DNA of 17,005 bases from an uncultured Hyphomonadaceae bacterium (GCA_938049795.1 CALLCD010000144.1:1-17005); one strand, 5' to 3'. Counted from the first letter of the stretch, positions 1 to 8,139 are shown. Program-made: numbers and translations. The notes: generated from the letters alone by a model not told the origin.

Positions 1-67
1 CTTTTGCGCCTGCAAACAGACCGGCAAGGCCCCGCTTTGCGACGGGACGCATAACAGCCTCGACTAA
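1..67 (+). CDS. CDGSH-type iron-sulfur domain protein (3' end only)
   Basis: Reading from base 2, the frame gives FCACKQTGKAPLCDGTHNSL plus D and a TAA stop at 65-67. This matches the CDGSH signature C-x-C-x2-[ST]-x3-P-x-C-D-G-[SAT]-H, in which three Cys and one His hold a [2Fe-2S] cluster. Proteins of this family are small electron-transfer or redox-sensing proteins. Only the C-terminal 21 residues lie in the window, so total length, start and any second CDGSH motif cannot be judged. It lies 64 bp (88 bp to the preferred start) before glyS on the same strand, where glyQ would often be expected in this class. The signature is visible directly; the cellular role is unknown. Confidence 0.8.
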   Translation, partial: FCACKQTGKAPLCDGTHNSLD

Positions 68-91
68 ATCCGCTTGGGGCAGTGTCGCCGC

Positions 92-117
92 TTGACGCGA
101 GCGGTATGGGCTTTATG
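92..117 (+). promoter_or_regulatory. possible glyS promoter, Caulobacter-like
   Basis: TTGACGC at 92-98 is followed after 11 bases by GCTTTATG at 110-117. The housekeeping promoter consensus described for Caulobacter is TTGACGS, 10-14 bases, GCTANAWC. The first half matches fully and the second half in about five of eight positions. A short GGGC-TTTAT-GCCC inverted repeat (108-120) overlaps the -10 part. The site lies 15 bp before the first possible glyS start codon. The call rests on motif and position only. Confidence 0.3.
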
Positions 118-155
118 CCCGTCAGGACAGAATGATCGGAGGGTTCCTGACCGCT

Positions 156-2417
156 ATGGCCCAGCTTTTACTTGAACTTTTTTCAGAGGAAATTCCCGCG
201 CGGATGCAGGCCAGAGCGGAAGAGGCGCTTGGCAAGGCGCTGGGCGATGCGCTTGGGGCGGCAGGGCTTGGCTTTGACAGTTTGCAAACCGCGTCCGGTC
301 CGCGCCGGCTGGCGGTGGTGGTTGAGGGATTGCCGGAAAAATCCGCTGATGTGCGCGAGGAACGCAAAGGGCCAAAGCTTGGCGCGCCGGAGAAGGCGGT
401 TGCGGGCTTTTTGCGTGGGGCGGGGCTGGCTTCGATTGATGAGGCGGAGGTGCGCTCTGACCCGAAGAAGGGCGAGTTCTACGTTGCTGTGATCGAGAAA
501 GCGGGGCGGCTGACCTCCGACATTATCGCCGAGGCTGTGCCGGAGATTGTGCGCGGATTTCATTGGCTGAAGTCGATGCGCTGGGGCACCGGCGATTTGC
601 GCTGGGTGCGGCCATTGCAGCGGATTGTCTGTGTGCTGGATGGGGCGGTTGTACCGTTCGAGATTGATGGGCTTGAGAGCGGGAACGAGACTGAGGGTCA
701 CCGTGTGCATGGGCGTGGGCCTTTTAAGGTTTCCGGATGGGCGGACTATAAATCCCAGCTTGAGGGCGCGGGGCATGTGATGCTGGCGCGGGGGGACCGG
801 AAGGCGTTGATTGCGGCGCGGGCCGAGGCGCTTTGCAAGGAGGCGGGGCTTGAGCTTGTGCCGGATGAGGGGCTTCTAGAAGAGGTGACGGGGCTGGCGG
901 AATGGCCTGTGCCGGTGCTTGGGGCGATGGACCCGGCGTTTCTTGATCTGCCGCCGGAAGTTGTGCGGCTGTCGATGCGCACGCACCAGAAATATTTTGC
1001 CGTGCGTGATCCGAAGACGGGGAAGCTGGCGCCGAATTTTGTTACTGTGGCCAATATCGAAGCGGCTGATGGCGGGGCGAAGATTGCGGCCGGGAATGCG
1101 AAAGTGTTGTCGGCAAGGCTCGATGATGCGCGGTTTTTCTGGGACAATGACAAGAAGCTCGGCCTTGACGCGATGGCGGGCAAGCTGGACCGGATTGATT
1201 TCAAGAAAGAACTTGGCTCGATTGCTGACAAGGTCGAGCGGGTGGCGGCGTTGGCGCGCGAGCTTGCGCCGAAGGTGGGCGCGGACGCTGATTTGGCCGA
1301 ACGCGCGGCGCGGCTTGCCAAGGCGGATCTGGTGTCGGAGATGGTGTACGAGTTTCCAGAGCTGCAAGGGGTGATGGGGCGGTATTACGCGCGTGACCCA
1401 ATTAAGCATCCCGACTTGGAGCCTTACCCTCCGGGTAGATACACACTGGGCGATAGAGCAGAAGACGATCGTGTCGCTGATGCCATACGTGACCATTACC
1501 AGCCGCAAGGGCCTGCCAATCCGGTGCCAACTGCGCCGGTTTCGATTGCGGTGGCGCTGGCGGACAAGCTCGACACGCTGGTCGGCTTCTGGGCGATTGA
1601 TGAGAAACCGACGGGGAGCAAAGACCCGTTTGCGCTGCGGCGTGCGGCGCTGGGCGTGGTGCGGATTGTGTTGGAGAATGAGGTTCGGTTGGGGCTCATG
1701 GCAGAGGGTTTTGAGTTAGCATATTTGTACGCAAAGGCACACAAGGCGGAGTGGCTGCCTTATTACGCCAGAGAAAAGATCGGGATTGTTAGACAATATC
1801 CGAAACTGTTGGGAGTTAATGAAGATCGTGAGCTTCCTGATCTAGATGCAGAGTACTTGCGCTTGGCTTTGAAAAACGAAGGTTGTGTCGAATGTGCTGA
1901 CCTTCTCTCCTTCTTTGGAGACCGTTTGAAGCAACACCTCAAAGACCAAGGCCAGCGGCATGATCTGATCGACGCGGTGTTCGCGCTTGGTGAAGATGAT
2001 CTGGTAATCATCACAAAACGCGTCTCTGCTCTCGGTGTATTTCTCGATACCGAAGACGGCACAAATCTGCTTGCGGGCTACAAGCGGGCGACGAATATTT
2101 TGAAGGCTGAAGCGAAGAAAACGGGCGAGCGCTATACAGGTTCGGTTAATCCCGACTTGCTTAGTGAGAAAGCGGAACAGGATTTGCATTCGTCGCTGAC
2201 CAAAGCGCGGGCCAAGGTGGCAAAGGCGCTGGCGACGGAAGATTTTGAGCAGGCGATGGCGGCGATGGCACCTTTACGGGCAGGGTTGGACACATTTTTC
2301 GACACGGTGACGGTCAATGCAGATGACACCGATGTCAGGCGCAACCGGCTCTTGCTTTTGGCGTCGATGCGTGACGCATTGGCCGATGTCGCAGATTTTT
2401 CGAAGATTGAAGGTTGA
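156..2417 (+). CDS. glyS: glycyl-tRNA synthetase beta subunit
   Basis: This is the beta chain of the bacterial alpha2-beta2 glycyl-tRNA synthetase, which charges tRNA-Gly and needs the GlyQ alpha chain, not present in this window. The N-terminus MAQLLLELFSEEIPARM is the family's usual start. The middle has the conserved RLSMRTHQKYFAV, DDARFFWDND and ADKLDTLVGFWAI blocks, and the C-terminal third resembles the DALR-like anticodon-binding region. The ATG at 156 is preferred because it gives this classical N-terminus, with GGAGGG at 138-143 ahead of it. An in-frame ATG at 132 with AGGA at 124-127 would add eight residues and cannot be excluded. At 753 aa it is slightly long. Two less GC-rich, less conserved patches (around 1384-1500 and 1690-1970) look like insertions. 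ppdK follows after 5 bp. Confidence 0.95.
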   Translation: MAQLLLELFSEEIPARMQARAEEALGKALGDALGAAGLGFDSLQTASGPRRLAVVVEGLPEKSADVREERKGPKLGAPEKAVAGFLRGAGLASIDEAEVRSDPKKGEFYVAVIEKAGRLTSDIIAEAVPEIVRGFHWLKSMRWGTGDLRWVRPLQRIVCVLDGAVVPFEIDGLESGNETEGHRVHGRGPFKVSGWADYKSQLEGAGHVMLARGDRKALIAARAEALCKEAGLELVPDEGLLEEVTGLAEWPVPVLGAMDPAFLDLPPEVVRLSMRTHQKYFAVRDPKTGKLAPNFVTVANIEAADGGAKIAAGNAKVLSARLDDARFFWDNDKKLGLDAMAGKLDRIDFKKELGSIADKVERVAALARELAPKVGADADLAERAARLAKADLVSEMVYEFPELQGVMGRYYARDPIKHPDLEPYPPGRYTLGDRAEDDRVADAIRDHYQPQGPANPVPTAPVSIAVALADKLDTLVGFWAIDEKPTGSKDPFALRRAALGVVRIVLENEVRLGLMAEGFELAYLYAKAHKAEWLPYYAREKIGIVRQYPKLLGVNEDRELPDLDAEYLRLALKNEGCVECADLLSFFGDRLKQHLKDQGQRHDLIDAVFALGEDDLVIITKRVSALGVFLDTEDGTNLLAGYKRATNILKAEAKKTGERYTGSVNPDLLSEKAEQDLHSSLTKARAKVAKALATEDFEQAMAAMAPLRAGLDTFFDTVTVNADDTDVRRNRLLLLASMRDALADVADFSKIEG

Positions 2418-2422
2418 GAGAC

Positions 2423-5122
2423 ATGAGTATGAGCGAACCGGCACACAAGCTTGACGAGCAAAAATGGGTCTACTCCTTTGGCGGCGGGACGGCTGACGGC
2501 GACGCGGCGATGCGCAATCTGCTCGGCGGCAAGGGCGCGAATCTGGCTGAAATGGCCAAGCTTGGCTTGCCGGTGCCGCCCGGGTTTACGCTCTCGACGG
2601 CGGTTTGCACGACGTTTTACGATCTTGACCGGACTTATCCGGACACGCTGGCCGGACAGGTTGAAGAGGCGCTCGTGGCGCTGGAGGCAACCGCTGGCAA
2701 ACGCTTTGGCGATCCGGAAAATCCGCTGCTTGTCTCGGTGCGGTCGGGCGCGCGGGCGTCGATGCCGGGGATGATGGACACGGTGCTCAATCTTGGCCTC
2801 AACGCACAGACGGCGCAGGGGCTCGCGGCGAAAGCTGGCGAGCGGTTTGCCTATGACAGCTATCGCCGCTTTATCCAGATGTATTCGTCTGTCGTCTTGG
2901 GCCTCAGCCATGACACGTTTGAATATCTGCTCGACGATTATAAGGAAGCGCGCGAGTATAATCTTGATACGGAGATGACGGCGGACGATTGGAAAGCCAT
3001 TATCGAACAGTATAAGGCTGCGGTGCAAAAGGCGCTCGGCAAGCCGTTTCCCGAAGACCCGAAAGAACAGCTTTGGGGCGCCATCGGGGCGGTGTTCGGC
3101 TCGTGGATGAATGACCGCGCCATTCTCTACCGCAAGCTTAATGACATCCCGCAAGCCTGGGGGACGGCGGTGACGGTGCAGTCGATGGTGTTTGGCAATC
3201 TGGGCGAAACCTCGGCGACAGGTGTCGCGTTTACGCGCGATCCATCGACCGGCGAGAAAAGCTTCTATGGCGAATATCTGATCAATGCGCAGGGCGAGGA
3301 TGTTGTCGCGGGCATTCGCACACCGGCGCCGATCTCGCGCGCGCGGGCGGACGAACTTGGCTCTGATGATGCGCCGCTCGAAGAGGCGATGCCTGCGGTC
3401 TATAAAGAGCTGACCGATGTCGCCGACAAGCTTGAAGCGCATTATCGCGACATGCAGGATCTCGAATTTACGGTCGAAGATGGCCGGCTTTATATGTTGC
3501 AAACGCGCAATGGCAAACGCACGGCGGCTGCAGCGCTCAAGATTGCGATTGATATGGCGCGCGAAGGTGTGCTCAGCGAGAAAGAAGCTGTGCTGCGGCT
3601 TGAGCCGTCCCAGCTTGACCAGCTCTTGCATCCGGCGATTGCGTCTGATGCGGTGCGCGATGTGGTCGTGCGCGGGCTTCCGGCGAGCCCGGGGGCGGCG
3701 GTTGGTAAGGTCGTGTTTGATTCCGATGTCGCGGCGAAAATGGCGGACGCAGGCGAAGACGTGATCCTTGTGCGCGTCGAGACGAGCCCTGAGGACATTC
3801 ACGGCATGCATGCCTCTCGCGCCATTGTCACGGCGCGGGGCGGGATGACTTCGCACGCGGCGGTGGTTGCGCGCGGCATGGGTCGGCCTTGCGTGTGCGG
3901 GGCCGGTGGTCTGGTGATTGATGCGGAGGCGGGCGAGTTTCGTTTTGCGGGCCGGGCGATCAAGGAAGGCGATGTGATTACGGTCGATGGCGCAGCGGGC
4001 GAAGTGCTGGCGGGCGCGGTCAAGATGACCAAGCCGGACTTGTCGGGCGATTTCGGGCATTTGATGGCGTGGGCGGACAGTTTCCGTAAGCTCAAAGTGC
4101 GCACCAATGCGGACACGCCTATTGATGTCGAAACGGCGCGGAATTTTGGCGCAGAAGGCATTGGCCTCTGCCGGACCGAGCATATGTTCTTTGATGCCGA
4201 GCGGATTGCCGAAGTGCGCGCGATGATCCTGGCTGCCGATGAAGCGGGGCGGCGGAGTGCGCTGGCCAAGCTGTTGCCGATGCAGCGCAGTGATTTTACC
4301 GAGATTTTCAAGATTATGGGCGGGCTGCCATGTACGATCCGGCTGCTTGATCCGCCGCTGCACGAGTTCCTGCCGCACACGGATGCGGACCTTGAAGATG
4401 TCGCGACCTCTTCGGGTGTGTCGGTGCAGGCGCTCAAACGGCGCGCGGCGAGCCTTGCCGAGAGCAATCCGATGCTTGGCCATCGCGGGTGCCGGCTGGG
4501 GATTACCTATCCCGAGATTTACGAAATGCAGGCGCGCGCGATTTTCGAAGCGGCTGCCGCGATTGCCAAGGAGACGGGCACCGCGCCTGTGCCGGAGGTC
4601 ATGATCCCGCTTGTGGCGACGGACAAAGAGTTCGAGATCCTCAAACAGGTCGTGGATCAGACAGCCGCGGACGTGTTCGCGGAGGCGGGGACAAAGTTCG
4701 ACTATATGGTCGGCACGATGATCGAATTGCCACGCGCGGCGCTACAGGCCGGACAGATTGCGCAAACGGCCGAGTTTTTCTCGTTCGGGACCAATGATTT
4801 GACCCAGACTGCGCTTGGGATTTCGCGCGATGATGCGGGCCACTTCCTTAAAATATATGAGGAAAAAGGTATTTACGAGAAGGATCCGTTCGTCTCGATT
4901 GACCGTGAGGGCGTGGGCGAATTGGTCCGGATTGCGGTTGAACGCGGCCGGGCGGCGCGGCCGGACATCAAGCTTGGAATTTGCGGTGAACATGGCGGGG
5001 ATCCGGCGTCGGTGATGTTCTGTCATGAGACAGGTCTCGATTATGTGTCCTGTTCACCCTATCGTGTTCCGGTGGCGCGACTCGCGGCGGCTCATGCGGC
5101 GCTGCAAGAGACTCCTGAGTAG
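2423..5122 (+). CDS. ppdK: pyruvate, phosphate dikinase
   Basis: Catalyses the reversible interconversion of pyruvate, ATP and Pi with PEP, AMP and PPi, a cytoplasmic step at the PEP-pyruvate node that can serve gluconeogenesis. All three domains are visible. The N-terminal nucleotide-binding domain has GGKGANLAEM (residues 35-44) and RSGARASMPGMMDTVLNLGL (from 108). The swivelling domain has GGMTSHAAVVARGMGRPC with the phospho-histidine near 478. The C-terminal TIM barrel has EGIGLCRTEH (578-587), FGTNDLTQTALG (from 788) and GICGEHGGDP with the catalytic Cys near 854. The 899 aa is normal length. The ATG at 2423 is chosen; AAGG (2410-2413) overlaps the end of glyS. The ATG at 2429 is equally possible, and a TTG at 2414 would overlap the glyS stop. 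Cotranscription with glyS is likely. Confidence 0.97.
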   Translation: MSMSEPAHKLDEQKWVYSFGGGTADGDAAMRNLLGGKGANLAEMAKLGLPVPPGFTLSTAVCTTFYDLDRTYPDTLAGQVEEALVALEATAGKRFGDPENPLLVSVRSGARASMPGMMDTVLNLGLNAQTAQGLAAKAGERFAYDSYRRFIQMYSSVVLGLSHDTFEYLLDDYKEAREYNLDTEMTADDWKAIIEQYKAAVQKALGKPFPEDPKEQLWGAIGAVFGSWMNDRAILYRKLNDIPQAWGTAVTVQSMVFGNLGETSATGVAFTRDPSTGEKSFYGEYLINAQGEDVVAGIRTPAPISRARADELGSDDAPLEEAMPAVYKELTDVADKLEAHYRDMQDLEFTVEDGRLYMLQTRNGKRTAAAALKIAIDMAREGVLSEKEAVLRLEPSQLDQLLHPAIASDAVRDVVVRGLPASPGAAVGKVVFDSDVAAKMADAGEDVILVRVETSPEDIHGMHASRAIVTARGGMTSHAAVVARGMGRPCVCGAGGLVIDAEAGEFRFAGRAIKEGDVITVDGAAGEVLAGAVKMTKPDLSGDFGHLMAWADSFRKLKVRTNADTPIDVETARNFGAEGIGLCRTEHMFFDAERIAEVRAMILAADEAGRRSALAKLLPMQRSDFTEIFKIMGGLPCTIRLLDPPLHEFLPHTDADLEDVATSSGVSVQALKRRAASLAESNPMLGHRGCRLGITYPEIYEMQARAIFEAAAAIAKETGTAPVPEVMIPLVATDKEFEILKQVVDQTAADVFAEAGTKFDYMVGTMIELPRAALQAGQIAQTAEFFSFGTNDLTQTALGISRDDAGHFLKIYEEKGIYEKDPFVSIDREGVGELVRIAVERGRAARPDIKLGICGEHGGDPASVMFCHETGLDYVSCSPYRVPVARLAAAHAALQETPE

Positions 5123-5194
5123 ACTCGCATCTGGCGCGTTAACTATTCGGTGCTGACTTGTTGCGCAAATGCAACGAGATTGTGTCCGGATATG

Positions 5195-5226
5195 GGCGCT
5201 TGTGCGGAGTGCGCGCCTTATTTTTC
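5195..5226 (+). terminator. possible rho-independent terminator of glyS-ppdK
   Basis: GGCGC (5195-5199) can pair with GCGCC (5213-5217), followed directly by the T-rich run TTATTTTTCT. The stem is only 5 bp with a 13-nt loop, so it is a modest candidate. It lies about 75 bp after the ppdK stop, where the transcript would be expected to end before the separately controlled hydrolase gene. Confidence 0.35.
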
Positions 5227-5277
5227 TAAATGAATCATAGGCTTGGGTGCGCCTGTTGGGAATCCGCCTAAACCTGA

Positions 5278-5292
5278 TTAACGAAGAGTTGA
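5278..5292 (+). promoter_or_regulatory. degenerate CtrA-like box
   Basis: TTAACGAAGAGTTGA reads as TTAA-N7-TTGA, one base away from the full TTAA-N7-TTAA CtrA motif of Alphaproteobacteria. It starts exactly 32 bp (about three helical turns) before a perfect box at 5310, so the two could be bound on the same DNA face. Weak on its own; the neighbouring perfect site raises the likelihood. Confidence 0.35.
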
Positions 5293-5309
5293 TGGGGCCA
5301 GTGAAGATT

Positions 5310-5325
5310 TTAACTGGTCATTAAC
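5310..5325 (+). promoter_or_regulatory. CtrA binding site, full consensus
   Basis: TTAACTGGTCATTAAC is an exact TTAA-N7-TTAAC, the binding motif of the cell-cycle response regulator CtrA known from Caulobacter and relatives. It lies 125 bp upstream of the SleB-type hydrolase start and about 190 bp after ppdK ends. CtrA controls division, envelope and motility genes in this class, so control of a cell-wall hydrolase would fit. The motif is seen directly; binding is inferred. Confidence 0.6.
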
Positions 5326-5425
5326 GGGTTTTTCTTGTCTCAAGCACGCTCGCGGGGTAACTCCAGCGAAGAATTTTCGAGCATTCGGCCCTTCCGGCAC
5401 GCGATCTGCGTAGGAAATGAGCCAC

Positions 5426-5431
5426 TATAAT
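5426..5431 (+). promoter_or_regulatory. possible -10 box of the hydrolase gene
   Basis: TATAAT is a perfect sigma70 -10 hexamer 18 bp before the ATG at 5450, giving a predicted transcript start near 5438 and a very short leader. No good -35 hexamer is visible 16-18 bp upstream, which fits a promoter that depends on an activator. The CtrA box at 5310 is rather far upstream for classical class II activation. Confidence 0.35.
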
Positions 5432-5449
5432 ATGCCGGGGTGATGGGCG

Positions 5450-6412
5450 ATGTTAACCTTTGATAAAGTATTGGGCCGCATTTTTGGTCGCCTAAGGGCA
5501 AGCGCAAAACGTTTGCACCTATGGTGGTTGGTTATGAGTGATCAAGAACAGCGCGAGATTGTCCGCATGGGCGTGGTCACGGTCGGCTGCGCGATTGCGG
5601 CGTGTACGCTCCTGCCGACAATTGTCTTGCGTTATGACGCGCAGAAGGCGGACGCTGATTTTCGCGCCGAGGCCAAACTGCTTGCTGAAAGCCAGAGCGC
5701 TGCGGGGGCTGTGCGCGAAAGTGCGGATGCCTCCGAGCTTTTGACCCATGACTGGCTGCGTACGGTCGAGCATACATTTGACCGCGACCCGCGCGCCTCG
5801 CTGACCCGTTATGCGATGTATGACCGCGATGAGGCTGCGCTGTCGTCGGTTGCCAGCATGACCCGTTCGCGCTTTGACGAGGCCGAAGAAATTGCACGGG
5901 AGCATATGTGTCTCTCGCAGGCGGTCTATTATGAAGCGGGCAATGAGCGGCCAGAGGGCAAGCTTGCGGTTGCTGAAGTGATCATGAACCGTGTGGCCGA
6001 CCATCGCTATCCCAATTCTATCTGCGAAGTTGTGTTCCAGGGCGCAACGCGGACAACGGGCTGCCAGTTTACATTTACCTGCGACGGTGCGCTTGGCCGG
6101 AAGCCAAATCCGATCACATGGAAGCGGGCGCAAACGGTTGCCGCACATGTGATTATGGATCTGCATGAACGCCGGACGAGTTCGGCCACGCATTATCATG
6201 CGACCTATGTGGACCCGATCTGGAATGCGGGGCTCGTGCGGACCAATAAGATCGGCGCGCATATTTTCTATCGCTTCCCACGCGGCAGCGAATGGAGCCG
6301 TGCGCGGGATGCGGTGGCGCGTAAGCGGGCACGTCTGGCTCAGCGGGTGCGGTTTAGTGAGCAGCAGCGCGATCTGGCTCCGGCGACGGCTTCGGCTGCA
6401 CCGGCCCCTTAA
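5450..6412 (+). CDS. SleB-like cell wall hydrolase, membrane-anchored
   Basis: Probable peptidoglycan hydrolase of the SleB / Hydrolase_2 family. A short basic cytoplasmic N-terminus (residues 1-40) is followed by one membrane segment (about 41-60, GVVTVGCAIAACTLLPTIVL). A linker of about 90 residues comes next, then the catalytic domain (about 151-275). That domain shows EHMCLSQAVYYEAGNE, with the probable catalytic Glu at 162, then AVAEVIMNRV, CQFTFTCDG and the HYHATYVDPIW block, all typical of the family. The C-terminus is basic and ends in an Ala/Pro tail. The topology places the enzyme in the periplasm, tethered to the inner membrane. The ATG at 5450 has only a GGGG at 5437-5440 as ribosome site; a shorter start at the ATG of 5534 would still keep the membrane segment. 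Likely under CtrA control. Confidence 0.88.
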   Translation: MLTFDKVLGRIFGRLRASAKRLHLWWLVMSDQEQREIVRMGVVTVGCAIAACTLLPTIVLRYDAQKADADFRAEAKLLAESQSAAGAVRESADASELLTHDWLRTVEHTFDRDPRASLTRYAMYDRDEAALSSVASMTRSRFDEAEEIAREHMCLSQAVYYEAGNERPEGKLAVAEVIMNRVADHRYPNSICEVVFQGATRTTGCQFTFTCDGALGRKPNPITWKRAQTVAAHVIMDLHERRTSSATHYHATYVDPIWNAGLVRTNKIGAHIFYRFPRGSEWSRARDAVARKRARLAQRVRFSEQQRDLAPATASAAPAP

Positions 6413-6437
6413 ATCAGTTTCTGTCTAAACGAATGGC

Positions 6438-7250
6438 CTAGTCGCCACGCGGGGGCATGGATTTGCGTATGCGGCGTTTCATGAAGCCCGGGAGATAGCG
6501 CGACAGAAACCGGGTTTGGTTGGACAGCTTGCCGACGCCATAATGCGTCTTTGTGCCGGTCGCGGCCTCCCATGCGCCTTCAGCGGCCAGTGAGACAGGA
6601 TATATCTGCGCACCGGCGGCCTCCAGATCATCGCTCATTTTGTGGTTGGAATTTGTTGTCTGGCCCATATCGAGGATGGGCGTATCGACAAACCAGGGCG
6701 CAAGGCTTGTGACCTTGATGTCGAGCGGTTCCATTTCAAGTTCGAGCGCTTCGGTCAGCCCGCGCACGGCAAATTTGCTGGCGACATAGACGGCGAGCTG
6801 CGGCGAGCCGACAAAGCCTGCGGTCGAGGCCACATTCACGATCCGCGCGCCTTTGGTGGGTTTGAGCAGGGGCAGAGCGGCATAGACACCATTGATGACG
6901 CCTTTGACATTGATGTCGATGATGGCGTCGGACTCCTCGGGCGCAATGTCTTCAAACCAGCCATGACGGCCAATCCCTGCATTGTTGAACAAGACGTGCA
7001 TCTGTCCGCCTGTCGCCGCCGAGAAGCTTTCCATTGCGGCGGCCCATTGGGTGCGGTCGCGCACATCGAGCAGGCCGGAGGTGCAGTTTTCCGAGCCGAT
7101 CTCGCTGGCAATCTCTGCGAGCCCCACCTCGTCAATATCGTACAGGCCGACAAACCAGCTCTTGCTTGCAAAGTGCTTTGCGGTGGCAGCGCCAATGCCC
7201 GAGGCTGCGCCTGTGACGAAAATCGAATTGCGGTGACTGGCCTGACCCAT
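6438..7250 (-). CDS. short-chain dehydrogenase/reductase (SDR)
   Basis: Classical SDR of 270 aa with a Rossmann fold. Visible are the cofactor motif TGAASGIG (13-20), NNAG (89-92), Asn114, and the catalytic Ser142, Tyr155 and Lys159 (YVASK). The acidic LYDID stretch at the end of the second strand (36-40) favours NAD(H) over NADP(H). The substrate cannot be told. The C-terminus is basic (MKRRIRK, 257-263). The ATG at 7250 is chosen because GGGGAG (7260-7265) lies 9 bases ahead and the SDR fold begins directly after it; a longer reading to 7307 would run into nadC. It starts 31 bp after the nadC stop, so it is probably the last gene of the nad unit. It is convergent with the hydrolase gene, 25 bp apart, with no clear terminator between them. 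Confidence 0.92.
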   Translation of the reverse strand: MGQASHRNSIFVTGAASGIGAATAKHFASKSWFVGLYDIDEVGLAEIASEIGSENCTSGLLDVRDRTQWAAAMESFSAATGGQMHVLFNNAGIGRHGWFEDIAPEESDAIIDINVKGVINGVYAALPLLKPTKGARIVNVASTAGFVGSPQLAVYVASKFAVRGLTEALELEMEPLDIKVTSLAPWFVDTPILDMGQTTNSNHKMSDDLEAAGAQIYPVSLAAEGAWEAATGTKTHYGVGKLSNQTRFLSRYLPGFMKRRIRKSMPPRGD

Positions 7251-7281
7251 GCGTGTGTTCTCCCCATCTACGGGGCAGAGT

Positions 7282-8139
7282 TCACCCCGCATCCATCCCC
7301 ACGTCAAGGTTTGGCGCCGAATGGGTCAGCGCGCCGACGGAGATGAAATCAACGCCCGTCGCCGCAATGCCTGCAACGGTTTGCAAGGTCACCCCGCCAG
7401 AGGCTTCGGCGATAAAATGCCCGCCAATCATCGCCACCGCTTTGCGCAAAGTGTCATTGTCCATATTGTCGAGCAGGACCGCATGCGGGCCAAGGGGGAG
7501 CGCTTCGGCCAATTGGTCGAGCGTATCGACCTCGATCTCGATCATGCGCAAATGTCCGGCATAGGCTTTGGCGCGTTCGAGCACGGCCTTGATAGATCCG
7601 GCGGCTGCAATATGATTATCCTTGATCAGTATGGCGTCGTCGAGCCCATAACGGTGAGATGTGCCGCCGCCGCAGCGCACGGCGCGTTTCTCGATCGCGC
7701 GCAAGCCCGGGGTTGTTTTGCGGGTGCAGACAATGCGGGCCTGAGTGCCTTTGGTCTCTTCGACATATTGGGCGGTGAGGCTGGCGATGCCCGACATGCG
7801 GCCGATAAAGTTCAGCATGACGCGCTCTGCGGTGAGGATTGAGCGGGCTGCGCCGGTCAGCGTTGCAATTCGGTCGCCGGGCTTAAGCGGCTGGCCGTCG
7901 GTGATGTGTTCGGTCAGTTCGACGGTGCGGTCAATCAGCGAGAGGGCATAGCGCGCGGCGTCAAATCCGGCGAGATAGCCTGCCTCGCGCGCCTGAATGT
8001 GGCAGCTCATCTGGGTGTCTGGCGCAATGGTGGCGTCGGTGGTCAGATCGCCCGCGCGGCCAAGGTCTTCGGTAAGCGCAAGCCGGACAATCGGGTCGAG
8101 GACAATGTCTGGAAGCGGGGGCGGGGGAAGGTGGGTCAT
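7282..8139 (-). CDS. nadC: nicotinate-nucleotide pyrophosphorylase (carboxylating)
   Basis: Quinolinate phosphoribosyltransferase: quinolinate plus PRPP gives nicotinate mononucleotide, CO2 and PPi, the third step of de novo NAD synthesis. Family motifs in the 285 aa are TAERVMLNF (103-111), TRKTTPGLR (139-147), RCGGGTSHRYGL (155-166), KDNH (173-176), EVD (203-205), LDN (223-225), EASGG (245-249) and the closing ISVGALTHSA. The length is normal. The ATG overlaps the nadB stop as ATGA (8136-8139). No strong ribosome site is seen, so translation probably depends on coupling to nadB. Confidence 0.97.
   Translation of the reverse strand: MTHLPPPPLPDIVLDPIVRLALTEDLGRAGDLTTDATIAPDTQMSCHIQAREAGYLAGFDAARYALSLIDRTVELTEHITDGQPLKPGDRIATLTGAARSILTAERVMLNFIGRMSGIASLTAQYVEETKGTQARIVCTRKTTPGLRAIEKRAVRCGGGTSHRYGLDDAILIKDNHIAAAGSIKAVLERAKAYAGHLRMIEIEVDTLDQLAEALPLGPHAVLLDNMDNDTLRKAVAMIGGHFIAEASGGVTLQTVAGIAATGVDFISVGALTHSAPNLDVGMDAG

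Larger units (their letters stand above)
5123..5449. other. 327-bp intergenic region between ppdK and the cell-wall hydrolase gene
   Basis: No convincing coding region is present. It is more AT-rich than its surroundings. In order it holds a possible ppdK terminator (5195-5226), two CtrA-like boxes (5278-5292 and 5310-5325) and a TATAAT hexamer (5426-5431), all listed separately. A short 5-bp hairpin, GTTGC with GCAAC (5160-5175), lies soon after the ppdK stop and is too weak to interpret. Confidence 0.7.

Noticed and set aside
2132..4483. Very long open frame (783 codons) on the - strand opposite ppdK
   Set aside because: It lies antisense to a complete, strongly conserved ppdK. The protein is extremely rich in Arg, His and Ala with no recognisable domain, and it has no ribosome site. 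It is a by-product of GC-rich codon usage.
6642..7346. Open frame of 234 codons on the + strand opposite the SDR gene
   Set aside because: The SDR on the - strand has all catalytic motifs and a good ribosome site; this frame has none and runs into nadC.
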